Of a stretch of 5,865 nt of DNA, positions 5,166 through 5,865 are shown one piece after another; the stretch's first letter is position 1; every line of letters starts with the position of its first letter. The notes under the pieces were generated by a model, which had not been told where the DNA came from, searched no databases, and worked only from the letters and a program-made list of their open reading frames with translations. Source of the DNA: an uncultured Bacilli bacterium. Its GTDB lineage: Bacteria; Bacillota_I; Bacilli_A; RF39; UBA660. Made by a program: the position numbers and the translations under genes. The stretch lies in the NCBI GenBank assembly GCA_944371685.1, contig CALVXV010000077.1:1-5865 (forward strand), read 5' to 3'.

Positions 5166-5191
5166 CCTCCTTCCATATTATAATATGAAGG
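5166..5191 (-). promoter_or_regulatory. Near-palindrome overlapping the ribosome binding site of the collagen-like gene
   Basis: The perfect 14-bp palindrome CATATTATAATATG (5174-5187) is flanked by CCTT (5169-5172) and AAGG (5188-5191), giving an 18-bp symmetric structure with one bulged C. It contains TATAAT on the minus strand and adjoins AAGGAGG (5172-5166). On the minus strand CATATTATA also matches the CATAnnnTA -10 pattern of the sporulation factor sigma-K. No clear -35 of either class was found. It could be an operator, a hairpin hiding the ribosome binding site, or a -10 element. Confidence 0.45.
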
Positions 5192-5308
5192 ATGTTAAAA
5201 ATGAGGTGAGTTTTTATCTAACTATAAACTTTATTTTAATGAAGCTATTATCAATACTTTTTGGCGAAGAAATTTATAAAAAATTATAGTTTTGTGTTAA
5301 TAAAGAGC

Positions 5309-5352
5309 TTTATCATTTTGTTGTTGTTTTATATTTTTATAAATGATAAAAT
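5309..5352 (+). promoter_or_regulatory. Candidate uvrB promoter overlapped by a 10-bp inverted repeat
   Basis: TTGTTT (5324-5329), a 17-bp spacer and TAAAAT (5347-5352) preceded by TG at 5344-5345 form an extended -10 promoter with a weak -35. TTTATCATTT (5309-5318) and AAATGATAAA (5341-5350) are perfect inverted repeats bracketing it, and the right arm covers most of the -10. If this promoter is used, the uvrB leader is about 175 nt long. Confidence 0.35.
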
Positions 5353-5431
5353 ACATAATAGTTTGAAAATTAATGTTATTTGATCTAAGTAATATTATTT
5401 AGTTATATTAAGTGATGTTTAGTAAGTTTGT

Positions 5432-5463
5432 GACTTTTTCGCGTTGCGAAGCTAAAAATAGTC
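5432..5463 (+). promoter_or_regulatory. Hairpin in the uvrB upstream region
   Basis: TTCGC (5438-5442) pairs with GCGAA (5446-5450) around a GTT loop, and the outer GACT (5432-5435) pairs with AGTC (5460-5463), with intervening T and A runs also able to pair across a small bulge. It is the only GC-rich island in the gap and is not followed by a T tract, so it does not look like a terminator. It may be a structural element of the uvrB leader. Function unknown. Confidence 0.4.
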
Positions 5464-5534
5464 AAAATTTGAGTAAAAAAAATTAATTTTTTGAAAAAAA
5501 CAGGCTGACAGTAATCATAATAAGGAGGGATTTT

Positions 5535-5865
5535 GTGTTCGATTTAGTATCTAAATTTGAGCCTAGTGGTGATCAACCACAGGCGATAGATGAACTTGTT
5601 AAAGGAGTAGAGGAAGGCAAGAAATTTCAAGTATTACTAGGGGCAACGGGTACTGGTAAGACTTTTACGATAGCTAATGTTATTCAAAAAACGCAAAAGC
5701 CGACACTTGTTTTAGCTCATAATAAAACTTTGGCTGGACAGTTATATGGGGAACTTAAGGAACTTTTTCCAAATAATCATGTTTGTTTTTTCGTTAGCTA
5801 CTACAATTATTATCAGCCGGAAGCTTATGTGGCTAAGACCGATACTTATATTGAAAAAGATGCTT
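5535..5865 (+). CDS. uvrB: UvrABC excinuclease subunit B, N-terminal part (cut by window edge)
   Basis: The first 110 codons of UvrB, the helicase-fold subunit that takes damaged DNA from UvrA and forms the pre-incision complex with UvrC in nucleotide excision repair; it acts in the cytosol on DNA. Residues 1-30 match the conserved UvrB start (KFEPSGDQPQAIDELVKG). The Walker A motif GATGTGKT is at 36-43 with Lys42. TLVLAHNKTLAGQLYGE follows at 57-73, and the beta-hairpin region SYYNYYQPEAYV at 88-99, where the usual sequence is SYYDYYQPEAY, so Asp is replaced by Asn91. The full protein should be about 650-660 residues; the rest lies outside the window. The start is GTG at 5535, 5-6 nt after AAGGAGGG (5522-5529). 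SOS control is usual for uvrB, but no LexA box is visible here. Confidence 0.95.
   Translation, partial: MFDLVSKFEPSGDQPQAIDELVKGVEEGKKFQVLLGATGTGKTFTIANVIQKTQKPTLVLAHNKTLAGQLYGELKELFPNNHVCFFVSYYNYYQPEAYVAKTDTYIEKDA

Larger units (their letters stand above)
5192..5534. other. Non-coding region between the collagen-like gene and uvrB
   Basis: No gene of credible length is seen in this A/T-rich stretch. It contains a loose inverted repeat (AACTATAA 5220-5227, TTATAGTT 5284-5291), a perfect 10-bp inverted repeat (5309-5318, 5341-5350) overlapping a candidate promoter, a second weak promoter-like pair (TTGATC 5380-5385, TATATT 5404-5409), a leader hairpin (5432-5463), the A/T palindrome AAAAAATTAATTTTTT (5477-5492) and the uvrB ribosome binding site. 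No SOS box of the CGAAC-N4-GTTCG type was found. Confidence 0.5.

Noticed and set aside
5477..5492. A/T palindrome AAAAAATTAATTTTTT as a terminator
   Set aside because: The stem has no GC pairs and would sit just upstream of the uvrB ribosome binding site with no upstream gene to terminate, so it is better explained by base composition.
1..5865. tRNA or rRNA genes and TGA-recoded reading frames
   Set aside because: No T-loop-like GGTTCGAATCC sequence or rRNA-like segment was seen. All tryptophans are TGG and all complete genes end in TAA, so nothing supports a modified code.

Overview
The window is about 5.9 kb of very AT-rich chromosomal DNA. It has strong AAGGAGG-type ribosome binding sites, consensus sigma-A style promoters, A/T-rich rho-independent terminators, TTG and GTG starts beside ATG, and TAA at every complete stop. 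Tryptophan is encoded by TGG throughout, so nothing suggests a TGA-recoding mollicute. This points to a low-GC Bacillota (Bacilli/Erysipelotrichia/RF39-like or clostridial). The lineage is inference from style and gene content only.

Left part, plus strand. A DUF1848-family protein (142-1020) carries a radical-SAM-like CX3CX2C motif at its C-terminus. It sits behind a near-perfect promoter, a 5'-leader hairpin and an upstream direct repeat. Next is a membrane-anchored transcriptional regulator (1247-2392, TTG start): an XRE helix-turn-helix domain, three membrane helices and an extracytoplasmic domain resembling DUF4825. A hypothetical 152-residue protein (2450-2908) follows, with its own consensus promoter and terminator.

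Middle, 2909-3211. This gap appears to hold a decayed IS200/IS605-type element. A 24-codon frame ends in a TnpB-like RuvC-III motif (D-Y-N-x-A-x-N-I). About 130 bp further on is a structured stretch ending in a hairpin plus TAGTTGA, similar to the right ends/omegaRNA scaffolds of such elements. The same hairpin, read on the minus strand, is the apparent terminator of the next gene.

Right part, minus strand. A zinc-dependent medium-chain alcohol/polyol dehydrogenase (3212-4243) is followed by a separately terminated collagen-like protein (4417-5160) with 22 Gly-X-Y triplets, a 36-bp tandem repeat and a C1q/TNF/BclA-like C-terminal domain. Its ribosome binding site overlaps a near-palindrome. 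A 374-bp non-coding stretch then leads to the start of uvrB (5535 to the window edge, plus strand), which is cut off by the window.

The genes do not form one pathway. Most have their own promoter or terminator, so this looks like ordinary chromosome with single-gene transcription units around a housekeeping repair gene. The best candidates for a second look are the TnpB/IS relic reused as a terminator, the membrane-bound regulator, the DUF1848 protein with its leader, and the collagen-like gene with its palindromic start region.
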